DNA from: Acinetobacter pittii
GTDB lineage: Bacteria > Pseudomonadota > Gammaproteobacteria > Pseudomonadales > Moraxellaceae
Assembly: GCF_034067285.1 (NCBI RefSeq)
Contig: NZ_CP139286.1
Coordinates: 1,364,001-1,428,000, forward strand
Direction of reading: 5' to 3'
Length of the DNA stretch: 64,000 nucleotides
How positions within the stretch are numbered: the first letter of the stretch is position 1; the number at the start of each line of letters is the position of its first letter. The translations under genes and the position numbers were made by a program. The notes under the pieces are model-generated. The model saw only the letters and a list, made by a program, of their open reading frames with translations, was not told the origin of the DNA and did not search any database. Below are positions 45,240 to 54,894 of this stretch, in pieces.

Positions 45240-45266
45240 AAAAGGAGATCGTATAGATCTCCTTTT
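45240..45266 (-). terminator. Terminator of the TonB-dependent receptor gene
   Basis: AAAAGGAGATC (45240-45250) pairs with GATCTCCTTTT (45256-45266), loop GTATA. On the minus strand it is followed by a T7 run, 27 bases after the receptor stop. Confidence 0.92.
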
Positions 45267-45292
45267 GATGAAACATTCTAAGTTATTTTTGA

Positions 45293-47530
45293 TTACCACT
45301 TATGACTATAAGAAACTTTCAGCGTTGCACCATTTGCCACTAAATGGCTAGTGTTATCACTTGTTCTTAATAGTTGGCTGTAGAGAGGATAGTACTTACG
45401 GTTAAACATGTTCTCTAAACCGATCGTCACAGTATCTTTTTTGTTAAGCACAAAGCTACTAATTAAATCTGCTGTTGTATAAGTTTTTACATCGTAACGA
45501 CCAAAACCATTTACGCCATTCAATCGATAATCTTCTGCGCCAAAGTATGTGGCTTGCAGGCGATTTGTCCAAGTTTCAGTTGGGCTATAAGAAACGTAAG
45601 CTGTGAGTTTTAATGGTGGAATACGGAAGCCTGTCATGTCTTGTTCAGCACCGTTTTGCGGTTTTTCACGACCTTTCATCCACGTAACGCTACCACCCGT
45701 TCCCCAAATGTTCGCATCGTCCAGATAGTCAAAAGTTGCTTCCACACCAGTAACTTTTTCTTTGGTTCTAGCAAGTACTAGACCGTTATTGAATGATTGC
45801 ACAGCGCCTAGGTCAGAAGTAGAGTGGAAGACCGCTAAACTTGAAGAGAAGTTATTGAAGTTTCCTTTCCAGCCCAACTCGTAGTTATCTACTTTTACAG
45901 GCTCTAAGAATGACGAACCAAGGTTAAAACCTTCGCCAGCATTACGAATAATCAAACCTACATCAGGTAATTGGAAACCTTGGTTAAACGATGCATAAAT
46001 CGAGTTTTGATCATTTGGTGAGAAAGTCAAATTGGCATTGTATAACCATGCATCAGCTTTCACTTTTCCGCCTGGAACTGTATAAGGGTTAGTCTTGCCC
46101 AATTGTGATAATGGAACAAAGCTATCAATTTGGGCATAGCTATCTTCATAACGTGTACCAGCTTCTGCTGACCATTGATCATTAAAGCGGTGCTTTAACT
46201 GTACAAAACCACCGACACTTTGCGTGGTGAGCTCAGGCAAATAAATAAGCTTGCCAGTTTTTACAAACTCTAAGCCACCAGATTGATCATAAATTTTTTG
46301 ATCAAAAATATCTAAAGGCATTTCGCTTTTTTCACGGCTAAAGTCGCCCCCCCAAACCAATGAGGTATCCCCTAAAAACTCAAGTGGTGTGGTAACAGTT
46401 AAGCGGCTACCGAGTACGTTATTTTCTTGATAAATCTGATCGACTTGTCCACCACGATTTGCATTTTTTCGTGCATCAAATGGTGAAAAACGGGTAAAGA
46501 AGTCGCGGTAATAAATTTGAGCATCGACCTTATTACCAAAAAAGTCTTTATGGTTATAAGTTAAGTTGTAGATCTGGTTTTCGTTTTTATTTTGGTCTTT
46601 GAGCTTTAAGCCTTTAATGGCTTTAGCTGGTACGGTTCCGGCAGGGGCATTCTTCACACTTGGGTCAGATGCATAATCTGAGTCTTGCTCGGCATTGTAG
46701 TAATTTGCAGCAAACTGTAGATATTGGTTGTCATCAATATGATAACCAAGTTTACCGCCTACGCTGTAGCCATCGGAATCATATAAATCACCCTGACTTG
46801 GTTCAGGTGCAACACGGTCACCGCTTGCATCATACGGGCTACCAATACGTTGGTAACCAAAGTCGAGCGCATAATCAAAAGCGTTAAAGCTGCCTGTGAA
46901 ATATTGATGAATATCGCCACTTAAAGCATTAGAACGGAAATTTGTTAAAGGTGTTTGAAGTCCAACCACGGTTTTAGCTGTAGGTTCACCACCCGCAGCT
47001 TTTGTGGTAATTGAAATAATACCGCCAGCAGCACCACCACCATAAATTGCGTTACTGCCTCGAATCACTTCAATGTTGGCAATACTTTCAGGGTCAATTG
47101 CTGAAAGTCCGCGTGATGTGTCGCGGGTCAGGTTCATTGGTACGCCATCGACCAAGATGAGGGCATTACGGCCACGTAAAGTTTGGCCGTAATCGGTAAT
47201 GGTTCGGCTTGAATCTGACAGGCCCGGTACGGCTTTCGCTAAAACGGTTGCAATACTGCCAGATGAACCATTTCTTAAAAGTTCAATTTGCTTTTCATCT
47301 AGCTTGGTTACTTGCTTGGCAGAAGTAGAAAGTTCATCTGCACGTGAAGCGGTAATTGTGATTGTAGGTAATGCTTCAGGCTTTTTTTCAGCATCGGTGG
47401 CCTCAGAAGACGAGGCTGCAAAGGCTGAGTTTGAGAGAAAGATGGCCCCACCAAGTGAAAGGAGTGGAATAATATTTTTTACTTCAGACTTCCTCGTAAA
47501 AAGTTTGTGACTTTTTATCTTATTTCCCAT
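45293..47530 (-). CDS. TonB-dependent siderophore receptor
   Basis: A 745-aa outer-membrane receptor. Residues 1-38 are a signal peptide ending NSAFA. A TonB-box-like PTITITASR follows, then a plug with VLAKAVPGLSDSSRTI, RGRNALILVDGVPMN and VIRGSNAIYGGGAAGGIISI. The rest is a 22-strand barrel ending LKVSYSHKW. It would take up a ferric siderophore with energy from TonB/ExbBD. It is transcribed after the siderophore genes but has its own leader with a Fur-like box, and its likely ligand is the product of the adjacent locus. Confidence 0.92.
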   Translation of the reverse strand: MGNKIKSHKLFTRKSEVKNIIPLLSLGGAIFLSNSAFAASSSEATDAEKKPEALPTITITASRADELSTSAKQVTKLDEKQIELLRNGSSGSIATVLAKAVPGLSDSSRTITDYGQTLRGRNALILVDGVPMNLTRDTSRGLSAIDPESIANIEVIRGSNAIYGGGAAGGIISITTKAAGGEPTAKTVVGLQTPLTNFRSNALSGDIHQYFTGSFNAFDYALDFGYQRIGSPYDASGDRVAPEPSQGDLYDSDGYSVGGKLGYHIDDNQYLQFAANYYNAEQDSDYASDPSVKNAPAGTVPAKAIKGLKLKDQNKNENQIYNLTYNHKDFFGNKVDAQIYYRDFFTRFSPFDARKNANRGGQVDQIYQENNVLGSRLTVTTPLEFLGDTSLVWGGDFSREKSEMPLDIFDQKIYDQSGGLEFVKTGKLIYLPELTTQSVGGFVQLKHRFNDQWSAEAGTRYEDSYAQIDSFVPLSQLGKTNPYTVPGGKVKADAWLYNANLTFSPNDQNSIYASFNQGFQLPDVGLIIRNAGEGFNLGSSFLEPVKVDNYELGWKGNFNNFSSSLAVFHSTSDLGAVQSFNNGLVLARTKEKVTGVEATFDYLDDANIWGTGGSVTWMKGREKPQNGAEQDMTGFRIPPLKLTAYVSYSPTETWTNRLQATYFGAEDYRLNGVNGFGRYDVKTYTTADLISSFVLNKKDTVTIGLENMFNRKYYPLYSQLLRTSDNTSHLVANGATLKVSYSHKW

Positions 47531-47572
47531 TGTCTCGCCCTGAGAGTGATTTTAAATTTGTCGAATTATAAG

Positions 47573-47587
47573 TGAGAATGATTGTAA
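47573..47587. promoter_or_regulatory. Fur-box-like site upstream of the receptor gene
   Basis: TGAGAAT, G, ATTGTAA compared with the Fur 7-1-7 consensus TGATAAT-N-ATTATCA shows three mismatches. It is about 45 bases before the receptor start. Confidence 0.6.
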
Positions 47588-47683
47588 TTCACAATATCGT
47601 TGTTGGACAAAAAATAATAAAATTCGTTTTTATTAATTGTTGTGTAGAGGACCGTATTTCTATCGCTCTACACGACTGAAAAT

Positions 47684-48463
47684 TTATGAGATTTCCTTAT
47701 AAGAATTCAAATGATTTTGATGGGCACGGCGAATAATACTTCGGTCATCACCGAGTACAAAAAGCTGAACGGATTGTTGTTTCCAAGCTGCAATATCTTC
47801 AGGTTGTCGAGGAATAGCACAGAAATGTTTTTGGCTATTTTTAGTCTTTAAATACATCTCTTGAACTTTTTCTTTCATTTTGGGATGGCTAGTTTGCCAC
47901 GGCATTCCCATCGATTGAGAAAGGTCGGCAGCACCTTCCAGAATAATATCTATACCTTCAACTTTTAGAATTGCATCTAGTTGCTCCAGTCCTTCCAAGC
48001 TTTCAATCATGGCAATGACGACCGTTTCGTTTGCAGCCTGTTGAACAAAACTCGCTAAATCGTCCATGCCATAGCGATTTAACCTTGTCGAATTCAGCCC
48101 CCTTTGTCCAAGCGGCATGTAGTGACAATAGTTCACGGCCTCTTGTGCTTGCTGGGCATTTTCAATACGCGGAAACACAATACCCGTTACCCCTGCATCG
48201 AGCAGAGGTAGAATCAAATGATTGGCATTTAATGGCACTCTCACGAAGACATCAAGCCTTATGGCTCTAGCAGCTAAAATCATAGTCTCGACTTGAGACG
48301 TACTAAATAAAGTATGTTCTAAGTCGATAATGATGAAGTCATAGCCGGCAAGTGCCAGTTGCTCGACATTAATGGGAGAGGCTACGGAACAAAATATTCC
48401 GTAGAGCGTCTCGCCGTGTGCTATTCGTTTCTTAAAAGAAATCGAATATTTATTCATATTCAA
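47684..48463 (-). CDS. SbnG-like citrate synthase (HpcH/HpaI aldolase family)
   Basis: The 259-aa protein is of the HpcH/HpaI aldolase fold: GYDFIIIDLEHTLFST, FVRVPLNANHLILPLLDAGVTGIVFPRIE and AMIESLEGLEQLD (read in parts). In staphyloferrin B synthesis SbnG makes citrate from oxaloacetate and acetyl-CoA in the cytoplasm, so that the siderophore does not depend on the TCA cycle. Position after the SbnE/F-like gene, with a 14-bp overlap, supports that role over sugar catabolism. A second ATG at 48457 is a possible start. Confidence 0.82.
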   Translation of the reverse strand: MNMNKYSISFKKRIAHGETLYGIFCSVASPINVEQLALAGYDFIIIDLEHTLFSTSQVETMILAARAIRLDVFVRVPLNANHLILPLLDAGVTGIVFPRIENAQQAQEAVNYCHYMPLGQRGLNSTRLNRYGMDDLASFVQQAANETVVIAMIESLEGLEQLDAILKVEGIDIILEGAADLSQSMGMPWQTSHPKMKEKVQEMYLKTKNSQKHFCAIPRQPEDIAAWKQQSVQLFVLGDDRSIIRRAHQNHLNSYKEIS

Positions 48464-51400
48464 TTTCCTTAATAAGACTAAGCGGGTTTGGTGTGGTTTG
48501 TACTCTTAGGCGAATTTCCGGAAGGAAACGGCGACTCGCCAGCTGTTCAATGTCGATAGTGTCATCTGTAAAGTTAAATAATTCATATCGTTCGCTAAAT
48601 TCTGGGTGAGCTTCTTTATGCTGATTGATGATGGTTCTTAACATAGTCCAGAATTTGATTTCATCAAAGTCATAATGTTCATTTAAGAAAATTGCTAACT
48701 CTGCCAAATTTACAAACCACAGCGCATCTTGAGTAAAGTCTCTTAACTCATTTGGAGAATGGGTTTCCAAGAAAGAGTTCGGGTTAATTTTGGCATGTTC
48801 TTTCGGCGCATCTTGCAAGTTAGGTAAAAGGTCGGGCTCGCGCAACAGATGACGACTAAAACGAATGCCATCATGGAAATCTTTCAAAGCAGCTTTAACA
48901 GGTAAGCCATTTTTATGAATGAGCACCATGTTTTGTGCATGTGACTCTAAAGCGAGGCCGTGGCACCATAAAATATGCATGATCGGTAAATAAGCATTGG
49001 TGAGTAACTTTTCTAACCAGAACTCGATCCCGTACTCTTGAATCCACTCATCAATTAAAGGTTTTTGGTCTGTATCGAGTTGCATTAGACCGGTTACTGG
49101 CGTTGCTGATTCACCTTCTTTTAAGTAACTGTAAATACTTTCGCGCCAAATGCAGGCGAGTGCGCCGTATTGAACTGGAAGAGCAATTGGCTGGTTAATT
49201 GAAAGACCGCCAATCTCTCTTAAAATAACAGGTTTGCGTTGTTTTTCTAAAATATGATCTTGCTCAACAATGTTATAAAGCCAGTCACTCATTTTTGCAG
49301 CATTTTGAACGGTATGCGGTGCCAATACACGAGAGGTAGAAGTATTAACCAAGTTCATTGCCAATTTGAGAGAAAGCGCCGAGATATCACTAATATTTGA
49401 TAAGGTTCGAATTGACTGCTGTGGTAAATAGGTTGGACCTTCAATATCTAACGGAATGATGAGTTGGTTGCTGATTGCATCTTGATAATACAGTTCAATA
49501 ATTTTATCCCACTGCCAAGGATGAATTGGGGTGAGGATATAATCTTTAAAATCTACATTGTTATCTTTCAATTGATCGTTAATGACTTGTAGATCTTTCT
49601 CTGAAAAATGCTGTTTATAAAGCTGTTCTAAGTTAATTGTTTCACTTAAAACCAGTTTGCATAAACTGTTATGAGTCGCGACCCATTGAACCGTAAAACC
49701 TTCAGAAAGCTCGGGTGCATATTTCTGGTTTTCCTTTAAATCGAAGCCGATACGAGATTTAAAACTTGGATGATATAAATGCGCATTGGTAATTCGTGCT
49801 TCTTGTTCTAGGTAAGGCAAGGTTCTTAAAGGTTGAGCAGGTGCTTGGCTTAAAGTTTGCGTATGTTTAACGTAAGTTAAATTGAGTTCATCATTAAAGT
49901 TTTGCCATTTCACAGGATCAGCTTCAATAATATTTTTGAGGTCGGCAAGTAGTGTTTTTAAGTTAGGGCGAGTTTCAGTGTCTAACGTAATATCAGAACG
50001 GACTAAGCTTGAAGGATCTAACTTAATTCGTTTGAAGCTGAAATGTCTCTTGGCCGCGCAAGTATAAAAAACTGTATCGGAAATATAGAACTTGATCTGA
50101 CCTTTAGAAAACTCGTATTTAAAAGTATTTTCAAAAATGAGTGCTTCTAATAATTGGCCCATCACGCGATTTTCCGCAAGGGTTTTATAATTGGTTTGTT
50201 GCGTTGGTTGAAGAGGGCAAAGCGCTTCTGCGCCGCGATATTTATAAATAGGGTTTTCAACTTCAATCCAGATAGGATTGCCACCACTGTGGTAGAGCGT
50301 ATTTAACATATTTGCCTTGATTGGTAATGTGAGTGAATGAATTAATAAATCGCGGTACTGCTGACCTTTTGCGCTAAAATTTTCTTGTGTGAGCGTAAGA
50401 CGGGTGGCTTGCCAAAGTTCAGATTCTTCAATCACGGTAACTCGTGCAATTGCACTGATGAGATGAGCAATGTGATTGATCACGAGATAATATTTTAAAA
50501 AGGTCCATGCATCTTTTTGAGAGAACCAAACAGTACTATCTTCAGAAATAGATGAGTTGTCTTCTATCATTTCTGGAACAATACTAATGCCTTCCATATC
50601 TCGAAGAATAAGGCGATGTGGATAGCCGTTTTTAAATTCCATCAAACTGTTTTGCATATGCGCTTCTACGCTAATACCTTTATTTGCAAACAACTCAATT
50701 AATGGAATAAGTGAAACTTTAACGTACTGTTTCCACCAAAAGGTAATGAAGTCTTTGGCATCTTTCGATTGTAAATTTTGATTTGGGGCAGCTTGCTGAA
50801 TGAAGCTTAAAAGTGGGATTTCATGATGTTCGTTTTCTTCAACCAAGCCGCCGAGCATTCTGGTATTTTCTAATACCTCTGGCGTGAGTCCTGCTCGATA
50901 AATAATGCCAAATGAACTTTCAAGCTCAGGAATTTTGACTGTTTTTGCTTCTAACTCTGGCAGAATCACAAGGTCGGGATATTGCTCATTAATCTTATGA
51001 TTGATAATGATTTTGCTTGCATCAATGGCACGCTCCATTTCATCCATTGGGTTATTACGAATGAAACTGGTAATTCGTACATCAATCGAGAGCTTTAAGA
51101 ACAGGTTCGATTGAGGTAACCACACGGTACGAACGGATGAAGTAGGCCACACTGTTTGACCTAAAGCACCTAGATAAATAACGTCTTGGTTATCTAAATG
51201 TTTCTTTAAAGATGGATGTTGAAGTAAGAAGTTGGCTTGCCAAGGGTGAGTTGGCATCAGCTCATAGTTTGCGAAGTTTTCTTGCAAACGCTCTTTTGCG
51301 GTCTCTAAAACTTCATCTTCAATATGGTAAGAAGGCTGTTCTTCACTTACCAGCTTTTGAATTAGAGAAGAATGAACCGCGAAGTAGTGGAGTTGGAAAC

Positions 51401-51977
51401 ATGCGCCTAACTCAGGACTATACTTTTTCATGTCTTCTTTAGAAAAACCTAAATTGGCTTTAGAAGTCACATGAAAAGGATGTCCATATAACATGCCTTG
51501 TTCGGTTGCCTGAAAACCGCTTAATGCTTTAGTTGCTGATTGGGAAGGCTTATTTTCTAAAAAGAATTTTGTATTCTCGATACTATTAGCAATATCAAAA
51601 TACAGGTTCTTATTTTGTTTTTTATCTTTAAATAAGCTATTCAGCTCATCTGTAATCAGCTTCACTAAATTTTTAGGGTCGGTAAGCGAGTCAAATGTAT
51701 TGTTGCTTAAGTTTTGTAGGCTAAAACCACGTTGATATCTATGATAACCAGTGGTGGATAGATGTTGAACTGCGCCATAAACAACTGTGTTAGATGCATT
51801 AAATGTATAAGCAAAATATAGGGTGTCTGGGCGCTCCGTATACAGTGTGAATAAAGGAGAATCTTGAGCTGGAATAATGTGCTCTTCAAGATTCACTTTA
51901 AGTTCACGAAAGAAAGTATTCAGGTACTGTTCGAAAAGTTTATAAGACCATGCATCTGTTGTAATAATTGAGTTCAT
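48450..51977 (-). CDS. SbnE-SbnF fusion, double NIS siderophore synthetase
   Basis: One unbroken 1175-aa frame with two IucA/IucC synthetases. The N-half (to about 590) has GHPFH (165-169), MPTHPWQ (His244) and PTSSVRTVW, and follows S. aureus SbnE as I remember it. The C-half has YHPSFKSRIGF, TPIHPWQ (His819), QQSIRTLS, NTSTSRVLAPHT, LALESHAQN and ALKDFHDGIRF and follows SbnF. Each half has its own adenylate-binding motifs, so both look active. NIS synthetases join citrate or its derivatives to amines using ATP. The start overlaps the exporter stop (ATGA), so it is translationally coupled. Confidence 0.9.
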   Translation of the reverse strand: MNSIITTDAWSYKLFEQYLNTFFRELKVNLEEHIIPAQDSPLFTLYTERPDTLYFAYTFNASNTVVYGAVQHLSTTGYHRYQRGFSLQNLSNNTFDSLTDPKNLVKLITDELNSLFKDKKQNKNLYFDIANSIENTKFFLENKPSQSATKALSGFQATEQGMLYGHPFHVTSKANLGFSKEDMKKYSPELGACFQLHYFAVHSSLIQKLVSEEQPSYHIEDEVLETAKERLQENFANYELMPTHPWQANFLLQHPSLKKHLDNQDVIYLGALGQTVWPTSSVRTVWLPQSNLFLKLSIDVRITSFIRNNPMDEMERAIDASKIIINHKINEQYPDLVILPELEAKTVKIPELESSFGIIYRAGLTPEVLENTRMLGGLVEENEHHEIPLLSFIQQAAPNQNLQSKDAKDFITFWWKQYVKVSLIPLIELFANKGISVEAHMQNSLMEFKNGYPHRLILRDMEGISIVPEMIEDNSSISEDSTVWFSQKDAWTFLKYYLVINHIAHLISAIARVTVIEESELWQATRLTLTQENFSAKGQQYRDLLIHSLTLPIKANMLNTLYHSGGNPIWIEVENPIYKYRGAEALCPLQPTQQTNYKTLAENRVMGQLLEALIFENTFKYEFSKGQIKFYISDTVFYTCAAKRHFSFKRIKLDPSSLVRSDITLDTETRPNLKTLLADLKNIIEADPVKWQNFNDELNLTYVKHTQTLSQAPAQPLRTLPYLEQEARITNAHLYHPSFKSRIGFDLKENQKYAPELSEGFTVQWVATHNSLCKLVLSETINLEQLYKQHFSEKDLQVINDQLKDNNVDFKDYILTPIHPWQWDKIIELYYQDAISNQLIIPLDIEGPTYLPQQSIRTLSNISDISALSLKLAMNLVNTSTSRVLAPHTVQNAAKMSDWLYNIVEQDHILEKQRKPVILREIGGLSINQPIALPVQYGALACIWRESIYSYLKEGESATPVTGLMQLDTDQKPLIDEWIQEYGIEFWLEKLLTNAYLPIMHILWCHGLALESHAQNMVLIHKNGLPVKAALKDFHDGIRFSRHLLREPDLLPNLQDAPKEHAKINPNSFLETHSPNELRDFTQDALWFVNLAELAIFLNEHYDFDEIKFWTMLRTIINQHKEAHPEFSERYELFNFTDDTIDIEQLASRRFLPEIRLRVQTTPNPLSLIKEIEYE

Positions 51978-53179
51978 TCTTGTGCCTCTTTTAAAATTGT
52001 ATCCATTAAGAATCTGTTCAAAATCACCACTAATCCCGCACCGATAAAAAATAGTGAAGTGCAGATTAATGCAGCGGTAATATTGAAAAATGAGTAGGTG
52101 AGGGTGATGGTGATTGGGCCAATAAGTTGCCCTAAAACAAAGGCACTGTTAGAAATACCAATCACTTTTCCTTGGCTTTGAGCGCCAGCTTTTAGAGACA
52201 TTGTGTGTAAGATCGAAGGAATCAAAGCTGCAAAGCAGAAACCTTGTATGAGTCGTAATATAAGAATCAGCCAGAGATTAGAAACCCAGATCAATGCAAA
52301 AATTGTGATGCCACAAATTAAAGATGCATAAACGAAGTTATTAAAAGAATCTCCTTTATGGTCATTTCGTTTTCCCCAATAGGTTGCTGCAATAAAAGCC
52401 GCGCCCCACGAGAGTGCATGAATTGTTCCTGTTAAGCTTGCAGCAGATAACGATGAATGAATGCTCTGGCTTATTTCACTAATGTATAAAACAAAGCAAG
52501 ACACTAAGCCAAAGCCGCCCGCTTGAACCAAAATACCGGCGCTTAACCATGAAAAAATCGTTCTATCAAAGAAGGTTGGAAGCTTAGATTTCTCTTTGGT
52601 TTTTGACGCTTCGGTTTTAACGGGATTGGTTAATACAAATGACGCAATCAAAATTAAGGTCATCACAACAAATGCAGTCGCGTTAAGTAATACTTCAACT
52701 CTCCACTGATCCATAAATATCCCACCGAGAACCGGACCACATAGGCAAGCAAGCGCAACACTACTTTGTAGTTGCCCAAAAGCGGCACCTCGTTGTTGTT
52801 CATTGGAAAGATATGAAACATAGGCATTTAAAATCACGGAAAGACCGCAAAACCCGAGTAAAATTCGCGCAAAAATAAATAGGTATAAATGCTGGGCGCT
52901 CGCCATAAGCAATATTGAAATACAGAAACCAGCCAAAGAAAGTAACAAGGCTTTTTTATGGCCGAATGTGTCGGATAGATGACCCACAATCGGTGCTGTA
53001 AATAAACTGCCAATAGCCGGAGCTGCGAGTGCCAAACCTGCCCAGATAGTGGGAGCACTCATATGCGCCGTCAGTTTTTCCATATAAAGCGGCATGATTG
53101 GAATAAGTACCATAAGCCCAAAAGTGGAAAAAAACTGACAGAGCAAAATAATGAAATGATCTAGGCGAGATGAGCGCAT
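51974..53179 (-). CDS. SbnD-like MFS siderophore exporter
   Basis: A 401-aa inner-membrane protein with 12 helices. The first loop motif GHLSDTFGHKKALLLSLAG is an MFS signature, and QFFSTFGLMVLIPIMPLY starts the first helix. Position between the SbnC-like and SbnE/F-like genes equals that of sbnD in S. aureus, so it should export the finished siderophore. It begins four bases after the upstream stop and overlaps the next start by four. Confidence 0.88.
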   Translation of the reverse strand: MRSSRLDHFIILLCQFFSTFGLMVLIPIMPLYMEKLTAHMSAPTIWAGLALAAPAIGSLFTAPIVGHLSDTFGHKKALLLSLAGFCISILLMASAQHLYLFIFARILLGFCGLSVILNAYVSYLSNEQQRGAAFGQLQSSVALACLCGPVLGGIFMDQWRVEVLLNATAFVVMTLILIASFVLTNPVKTEASKTKEKSKLPTFFDRTIFSWLSAGILVQAGGFGLVSCFVLYISEISQSIHSSLSAASLTGTIHALSWGAAFIAATYWGKRNDHKGDSFNNFVYASLICGITIFALIWVSNLWLILILRLIQGFCFAALIPSILHTMSLKAGAQSQGKVIGISNSAFVLGQLIGPITITLTYSFFNITAALICTSLFFIGAGLVVILNRFLMDTILKEAQE

Positions 53180-53182
53180 GAT

Positions 53183-54877
53183 TTAGATGTCCATGGTCTC
53201 ATAGCTAGAAACACACAAGTTCTGATAAGGGTTTGGTGTGGTTCCGATTTTACTTGGCATGCCTGTTGAGTCACTTTCTTGCGCGAGTAAAGGGGTAAGT
53301 AGCTGTTTGAATGGCCAAGTCTTATTGTCAAAAAGATAAGTTTGAATTTGTGATTTTGTTTGCTCTGAAATCGATTGGGTTTCTACAAAATCTTGAATAA
53401 TGTCTTGAACCATTTCCCAAAAATCGCTTTCTGTACGATCTGTATATTTCAAAGTCGCTAAAGCAATTGGGTAGAGGTTAATTTGAATCCCTAAAGTAAT
53501 GAAGTAGTTAAATAAGTCCTCATTTTTAGTAAAGATAAGATTGTTCGGCGTACTGGTATCAATGGTATAGATCGGAGGTATAAAACCGCTTTCTTCAATG
53601 GCTGTTGTACATATTCTTAAGGTATCGTGGTCTCGTAAAATAAAGCATTTAAACTTATTATTTTCATAACACACCATGGTGTTTTGCCCGTGGCATTCCG
53701 GCATGATGCCTTTTGCCCAAAGCGTTAAGAATGTTTGAATAAAATGAACACTTAAGTCTTTTAGTAATGACCATTTGTCACCTTCAATGCCCAATGTTTC
53801 CCAAGGGTCAACATAAGTACAGCTTAAAGCTGACATGGTAATAGGAGAGACATTTTTATCTTGGCAAAAATCAGGTAAATGTCTGACTTGGCAACCGATT
53901 ACACCTAAATTTTTTACAATCGGCTCTTGTTTACCCAACACCCACCAATGCGTTTCATTACTCAAAAAGAGACGATTTTTTAATAAAGAAGTTTCATTAA
54001 TGACTTCATTTAAAAAATCATAAGCCGTATGCCCATTCATTAAATAACGACCTGGCATAGAGCGGATTGCGCCTAATGTTTTAGCATTGGTCGAGAGTTT
54101 TAAATGTAGAGTAGGGTTTGCGTTATGAATAAGCGTTCTTAATGAAGAAGTCGGTGAGCCAATTGTCGTGACATGGTTCAGGTCAATAGCGCCGTACTTA
54201 TTTTCATCAAACTTTAAATAGCGATGTTGAGTCTCTAACAAAGGCAGGGCTAAGTAGTCATCTGAAAGCTCAGCCATTTTTTCAGTAATATGCTTGTCCT
54301 CAGCTTCTGATAACAGAAGCTCTTTATGAGGAATCGATTCCATATTATTGATGACGTCATCTTTCTTAAAAGCCCACCAATACACCTCAATTTCTTTTTG
54401 AGTTGTGAGTGGTGCAAGTTCACCTTTTGAGTGAGCGAACGGATGAAATGGACGGTCGGCTACCAGCGAGAGCAGTTCGCTAGTAACTAAAGGCGATGAA
54501 AATGAAAGTGCTGACTGTAAAATTTGAGGAATTTTTTCAGCCGTTACTAAGTTGTCAAGCCAATAATTAATTGCTTTCTGACGGTGTGGTGACGGCCACC
54601 AAGACGCTTGGGTTAAATAGTTAAAAACTTCAGAAATAGAAATTTTAGACGTCGTATTGTTTAAGAGGTTATAAAGCAGAACTTCGGGTTGGGTGACATA
54701 GAAAGGATTTACACCATCTACTTTTAAACAGTTTAAATAGAGTTCCAACTCATCATTGAGAGTTATTGCCAGATGCGGCTTTTTATAGGAAATATGATCT
54801 TTAAAATCTCCATAATTCTCCATGTAGAGAGCATCTATCGTTTTTTGTAGTTGTGCTGTGTAAATCCGATCTAACAT
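53183..54877 (-). CDS. SbnC-like NIS siderophore synthetase
   Basis: A 564-aa IucA/IucC-family protein. It has RPFHPFAHSKGEL, GSPTSSLRTLIH (adenylate loop), HLKLSTNAKTLGAIRSM, GIMPECHGQNTMV and CFILRDHDTLRI, and ends with SKIGTTPNPYQNL. In staphyloferrin B synthesis SbnC, a type B enzyme, attaches 2-oxoglutarate as the last step. Third place in the sbnA-sbnB order supports this role. The frame opens at 54952 inside the sbnB-like gene; I take the ATG at 54877, downstream of that gene's stop, with AGGA upstream. Confidence 0.85.
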   Translation of the reverse strand: MLDRIYTAQLQKTIDALYMENYGDFKDHISYKKPHLAITLNDELELYLNCLKVDGVNPFYVTQPEVLLYNLLNNTTSKISISEVFNYLTQASWWPSPHRQKAINYWLDNLVTAEKIPQILQSALSFSSPLVTSELLSLVADRPFHPFAHSKGELAPLTTQKEIEVYWWAFKKDDVINNMESIPHKELLLSEAEDKHITEKMAELSDDYLALPLLETQHRYLKFDENKYGAIDLNHVTTIGSPTSSLRTLIHNANPTLHLKLSTNAKTLGAIRSMPGRYLMNGHTAYDFLNEVINETSLLKNRLFLSNETHWWVLGKQEPIVKNLGVIGCQVRHLPDFCQDKNVSPITMSALSCTYVDPWETLGIEGDKWSLLKDLSVHFIQTFLTLWAKGIMPECHGQNTMVCYENNKFKCFILRDHDTLRICTTAIEESGFIPPIYTIDTSTPNNLIFTKNEDLFNYFITLGIQINLYPIALATLKYTDRTESDFWEMVQDIIQDFVETQSISEQTKSQIQTYLFDNKTWPFKQLLTPLLAQESDSTGMPSKIGTTPNPYQNLCVSSYETMDI

Positions 54878-54894
54878 TTTAGTTATTCCTATTC

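Noticed and set aside
45293..47530. Receptor assigned by name to a known Acinetobacter siderophore system (such as the baumannoferrin receptor)
   Set aside because: The neighbouring genes follow the sbn order, and the sequence alone does not support a specific receptor name.
53835..54023. 62-aa plus-strand frame inside the SbnC-like gene
   Set aside because: Antisense shadow of a complete NIS synthetase gene.
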